A stretch of 64,000 nucleotides of DNA from Rhinopomastus cyanomelas (Eukaryota; Chordata; Aves; Bucerotiformes; Rhinopomastidae): positions 66,306 through 130,305 of the forward strand of contig VXBP01010410.1 in assembly GCA_013400115.1 (NCBI GenBank), written 5' to 3'. Both the position numbers and the translations under genes were made by a program. The stretch's first letter is position 1. Every line of letters begins with the position of its first letter. Positions 60,354-64,000 of this stretch are shown here, one piece after another. Under the pieces are notes generated by a model that was not told the origin of the DNA, made no database searches, and was given only the letters and a program-made list of their open reading frames with translations.

Positions 60354-60513
60354 GTGAAGGAAGTGAGGCATCAGGGAGTGTGCCACAGCACTTCAGGCTG
60401 GAGTGGGGAAAGGACTTGTTTGAATCTCACTTTCTTATCGAAAGAAGNAGTGAAGGAAGTGAGGCATCAGGGAGTGTGGACTTGTTTGAATCTCACTTTC
60501 TTATCGAAAGAAG
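60354..60513. repeat. Imperfect direct duplication flanking a single N
   Basis: The segment 'gtgaaggaagtgaggcatca' to 'gggagtgtg' (60354-60382) recurs at 60450-60478. 'gacttgtttgaatctcactt' to 'tcttatcgaaagaag' (ending 60447) recurs at 60479-60513. The second copy lacks the roughly 30 bases that separate these parts in the first (60383-60412). The N at 60448 sits exactly between copies. This looks like two reads or haplotypes joined at a gap-filling step rather than a biological repeat. Confidence 0.85.
60448..60448. other. Ambiguous base (N), probable assembly scar
   Basis: It is the only ambiguous base I see in the window and it falls at the junction of two near-identical segments. Single-N joins are typical of contig merging with failed overlap resolution. 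Confidence 0.85.
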
Positions 60514-61720
60514 GGAAAGAGAAAAAAATAACCCCTACAAAGCTCTATAAATCAGGGCAATAAAACAGCCTGCGGTCGCGACCAAATTGTATGGTCTAAA
60601 TTTGTATAAAAGAACTGTGGTGGGTTCAGTCCAGCACTAATGTCCTCCTTGCTGTATGCAGTGAACTGGACAGGGGCGAGGAGGAGGAGGAAGGCAGGCA
60701 CCGAGATCCTGGCAGTAATGCACTGGGGAAACAATTTGCTGAGGTTGTTGAAGTAGATGTTTTCAAAATCTCTTTGTGTCCATAGGGCTTTGAGAAGAGG
60801 ATGTCGTCTGCTTACTCGGTAACTTGTGTGTGGCCTGCAAGTGGTTTCAGATGCTTGGCCAAAACCAAATGATCTCTCCTTTTAGGAAATTTGAAAAATA
60901 TGTGCGTATCCCAAAAAAGAGCAGAGATTTGTCCTGATGTCCCTTTCTCCTGCCGCCTCAGCGCCCTGTGTAATCACGGCACCGTGTGTCAGGGAGACGG
61001 GGCAAGCGGATTGCTGAGCCAAATCTGTTAGAAACACAGCCCCGATATTGTGATTTGGGCTTCCTTGAGACTCTGGGTTAATAGATGGATTTAACAGGAG
61101 AAAAGACTGATGGGTTATGTCATATATCTTCAGAATTCAGCTGAATGCTGCAAAAATGTCCAAATTAGGACATGGTACTTACTAGAAGTGAAATAACAGA
61201 ACCAGTGAACTTTCACAGTGAGAAGAGCTTGCAGATAAAGTTGGAATTTATGGTGATGTAGGAGATGTTTTTAAACTGAAGGTTTTGGCTTCTCTTCCGA
61301 GTTCCCTGGCCATGCTGACAAGTTTATAAATCTCTGCGGTGTTTGGCTAATATCCTGAAGATCTGTCCTACTCAAAAGTGGTAGTTGTCTTCAGTATTAA
61401 TCAAGGGCTCCTTTAGGGAAGAGCATTTGGGAGCAAGAGGAGTCTTTCAAGTGCAGCAGCCACTGCTTGCAGAGGAAATGAGTGGAGACGTTGCACACGC
61501 ACAGCCTGGAAGCTGAAGGGACTCCCTGCACCCCATGTCTGCACAGCAGCTGTGCAGGGAAACCAGAAGGCTGTGGAGAGAAATGTCAAATGTCCTGGGG
61601 TAAAGAGCTAAACAAAAAAAAGCCAGGAAGCTAAAAGCAGTAGCAGGTTTAGGCACAATCCGTTGAAGAGCACTGTACAGTTAGACGAAGGAAGTGGCAT
61701 CAAGAAATGTAATAACCTGT
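60514..61720. other. Non-coding stretch, nothing recognised
   Basis: No exon or transposon recognised. Sequence around 60.95-61.03 kb is moderately rich in CpG ('cctgccgcctcagcgccctg', 'gggagacggggcaagcggat') but no transcript evidence can be seen. Confidence 0.5.
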
Positions 61721-61770
61721 TATATTTGTGTAGCACATTTCATCCTCAAAGTGTTTTACAAACTTAATGA
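61721..61770 (+). mobile_element. Possible partial ancient SINE of the same type as the 42.0 kb copy
   Basis: 'tatttgtgtagcacatttca' and 'tcctcaaagtgttttacaaa' resemble the 'gcactttcatcc...tctcaaagcactttacaaa' segment that lies upstream of the MIR core in the 42.0 kb copy. The core itself is not recognisable here. The call rests on about 50 bases, so it could be coincidence. Confidence 0.4.
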
Positions 61771-62309
61771 TGTGCAAACTACACATGCACGTATACTTTC
61801 ATCTGCCAACCACGGTAGCTGCCTTCGGTCTGAAGCCTGATGATGGCAGCTTTGCAGCATCACAACAGTATATGACAGCAGGCAGAAGATGCCTTCAGTG
61901 ATTGAACTAGGAGCAGGCAAATTTAGGGAGGCAAAACTTCACCTCTGGGCAAGAGAGAGGGATTAACCGTTGTGCTGGTAAAGGGCGCACATGGCAGTAT
62001 CCTCTGTGACTAATAGCAGCCGGTGCTTAATATTCTGGAGATCCCAGCAGACAGAACTTTCTTTAGAGAAAGCTGGAAAATTGACTCTAGCTATCTAGAA
62101 ATCTGGTATGAGCTTTCTTCCATGCCACTTGGCAGTCTCCTACCTCAGAAAGAACTCGCCGGTGACTCACATGAGGTGCCCTTCCTCTGAGATGCAATGG
62201 GTTCAAATAGTGAGGTTCAGCTATTCCTGAGGATAGCTGTATGGGTTTCAACAGACCCAAGTGCTGAGTCCTGCAGGTTGGTCACAGCAATCCCCTGCAA
62301 CGCTACAGG
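61771..62309. other. Non-coding stretch, nothing recognised
   Basis: No exon or repeat recognised between the possible SINE remnant and the type B CR1. Confidence 0.5.
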
Positions 62310-62878
62310 CTGTGGACAGGGTAGCTGGAAAGCAGTCTGGCAGAAAGGGACCTGGGGGTTCTAACTGACAGGTGACAGAACATGAGCCAGCAGGGTGCCC
62401 AAGTGGCCAAGAAGGCCAATGGTATCCTGGCTTGCATTAGAAACTTTGTGCCCAGCAGGAGTGGGGAGGTGACCGTCCCCCTGTACTCAGCACTGGTGAG
62501 CCCGCACCCTGAGTACAAGGGAGACGTCGAGGTGCTGGAGCAAGTGCAGAGGAGGGCAACGAAGCTGATGAAGGGCCTGGATAATAAATCTTATGAGGAG
62601 AGATTGAGAGAGTTGGGGCTGTCAAGTTCGAGGCAGAGGGGGCTTAGGGGAGACCTCATTGCTCTTTACATCTATCTGAAAGGACATTGTAGACACGTTG
62701 AGTGGAATGGGCTGCTCAGAGTGCTGGCTGAGTCTCCATCTCTGGATGAGTTTAAAAGATGCTTATATGTAGTGTTGGGAGATCTGGTTTAGGGGTGAAC
62801 TTGTAGAGTAAGGTTGATGGTTGGACTTGATGATCTCAAGGGTCTTTTCCAATCTGAATGATTCTGTGATTCTGTGAA
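62310..62878 (+). mobile_element. CR1 LINE, second subfamily (type B), ORF2 C-terminus to 3' end
   Basis: A sense CR1 with the type B tail ('ttggacttgatgatctcaag' to 'aatgattctgtgattctgtga'). The frame 62382-62792 reads MSQQGAQVAKKANGILACIR, then SALVSPHPEYKGDVEVLEQVQ, YEERLRELGLSSSRQRGLRGD, LIALYIYLKGHCRHVEWNGL and LAESPSLDEFKRCLYVVLGD. Relative to the type B copy at 33.4-34.0 kb, the segment encoding ISDRTRRKG...RFRLDIRKK is missing between HCRHV and EWNGL. A shorter gap removes LEYCVQFW after SPHPEY. Both gaps keep the frame. Confidence 0.95.
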
Positions 62879-63677
62879 TGGATGGTGCTGTGATGTTGTT
62901 GATTTCTTACCTTCTCTCACCGAATGGCACTCTTGTGTCAAAGGAAGGCTGTTTGTTTTTTAAAAGGATCCATAAGTGAACATTAGAAATCCCAACAGAT
63001 GTACAGATTGATAGCAACTCCAAAGGAAAGAAAAGAAAAAGCCACACAAGCAGCTTTGCTGCTGACATCTTCTCAAGGAAGTTCTGTATTTTCAGGCACA
63101 ATAGTTTTCAATGTCACCTGCCTTGTGAGAGTTTTGGTGTGCCATATAATCCCCCAACTTAATGAGTTCTGCAGGGATGCACCATGGTAGCTAAAGATCA
63201 TTTACCTGAATTGCTTTTTAATTTCTGGAACGGGAAGCTGCTTGTGCAGCAGGATAATTACATTATAATTTACAGCAATCCAAAATCAATAAATTTAGTC
63301 ATATTGGGATAGAGAAGGAGGGTGAAAAATCCCCCCAGCATTAAATTATTTCACATGCTGTACTTGACGTTCCAAGAACTCAACAATAAACTTTGGGGGA
63401 TGGGAGAGAGAAATGGAGAACCACTGGCTTCCTGAGACTTCACCAGCTTCACCTGGTTATTTCTACAGTGAAATAACACGTGGCGATGTTTGCAGGAGAG
63501 GGAAAACACAGCAGACCATGTTCTTCTTCTGATTTAATTCCAGTGTATTAAAGGGGAAAAAGCTTTGTTGTCTCTCGTCCTTTATTCCAGTGGGGGAAAG
63601 CTGATGAACTATCACTAGCCAGAAGCTAAACCTAGGTGTCTGCCCAAGCTTTTCTCACTGACTGAATGTAACTGCAG
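62879..63677. other. Non-coding stretch before the last exon candidate
   Basis: No repeat recognised. AT-rich sequence at 63.23-63.35 kb. A pyrimidine-rich stretch ('cccaagcttttctcactgac') leads to the acceptor-like site at 63677. Confidence 0.5.
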
Positions 63678-63748
63678 AGGGAATGATGGAATTATCTGTT
63701 TCACTGTGGGAACTTGTGGGGTTTGACAATCTTGATGGCTTCATCAAG
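63678..63748 (+). CDS. Weak candidate exon
   Basis: The 71-base segment lies between an acceptor-like site ('cttttctcactgactgaatgtaactgcag') and a donor-like AAG|gtgagc. Of the three frames only one is open, with ATG at 63683 and 22 codons (MMELSVSLWELVGFDNLDGF and two more) ending in phase 0. I recognise no protein family. Its strand agrees with the 45.3 kb candidate, but phases do not match directly (that exon ends in phase 1), so they are not adjacent exons as drawn. Confidence 0.2.
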
Positions 63749-64000
63749 GTGAGCTTGGAAGACTTTCTCCAAGTTGATGTTTTTACCACGTACTGGCTGT
63801 CAGGCTTTCTGCAAGAAGAAATTAAGGAGAGTCCATCAAGTGTGTTGTCAGAACAGGCTCTGTAGCTTCAGTGATTCCTGAGTTTTGCCCCTCCCTACTC
63901 TGTACACAGGAGGGACCACACAATGGATGGCCTTTTTCTTTTCAGAGGGTCTTCAAAACCTAGCAGTACTCTGGCTATTAAGCACAGAGGGAAGAGGGAT

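Noticed and set aside
60186..60563. 112-125 codon frames spanning the N
   Set aside because: They depend on the ambiguous base and the false duplication.
1..64000. Bacterial-type systems: CRISPR arrays, operons, prophage
   Set aside because: No spaced palindromic repeats or dense coding. The CR1 content and intron-like sequence identify a vertebrate genome.

Overview
This window looks like non-coding DNA from a bird nuclear genome: mostly intron or intergenic sequence littered with CR1 retrotransposon fragments. The key evidence is about twenty pieces of CR1, the dominant LINE of birds and other sauropsids, on both strands. They are recognised by the 3' tail ending in repeated ATTCTGTG/ATTCTATG units and by translated ORF2 C-terminal motifs such as LEYCVQFWAPQF, DEERLxELGLFSLEKRRLRGDLINVYKY and DRTRGNG. 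CR1-derived DNA adds up to roughly 10 kb (about 15%), which is high for a typical bird. Most copies share one tail type (type A: 'attagggattggaagggacct' read on the minus strand). Two copies (33.4-34.0 kb and 62.3-62.9 kb) belong to a second type (type B). One dense subfamily may point to a bird lineage with CR1 expansion such as woodpeckers and relatives, but that is inference.

Layout. 1-8 kb: unremarkable sequence with a CR1 tail (2.3 kb, minus) and a 3' CR1 copy (3.5-4.0 kb, plus). 8-24 kb: an old degraded CR1 (8.2 kb), plus-strand copies at 13.6, 18.6 and 22.6 kb, a CpG-rich patch at 21.5-21.7 kb, and a minus copy at 23.5 kb. 24-31 kb: largely repeat-free, with an AT-rich block at 25.4 kb and a Z-DNA-prone tract at 29.9 kb. 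31.6-34.0 kb: the most complete CR1, with ORF1 (CX2C-X8-CX2C and a GDS esterase motif) joined directly to the end of ORF2, followed by a type B copy. 35-40 kb: three minus-strand CR1 copies. 42.0 kb: a MIR-like ancient SINE. 45.3 kb: the best host coding-exon candidate, a 5'-type exon with strong Kozak context. 48-50 kb: AT-rich, possibly conserved non-coding DNA. 50.6-51.4 kb: a sense CR1 endonuclease fragment abutting an antisense CR1 fragment. 52-60 kb: five more CR1 segments, one chimeric. 60.4 kb: a single N flanked by duplicated sequence, probably an assembly scar. 63.7 kb: a weak second exon candidate.

No complete host gene, RNA gene, CRISPR array, operon or viral element was recognised. 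Most open frames overlap CR1 or behave like chance frames. I did not find a new biological system. The observations most worth checking are the 45.3 kb exon, the CR1 rearrangements, the MIR-like SINE and the assembly scar.
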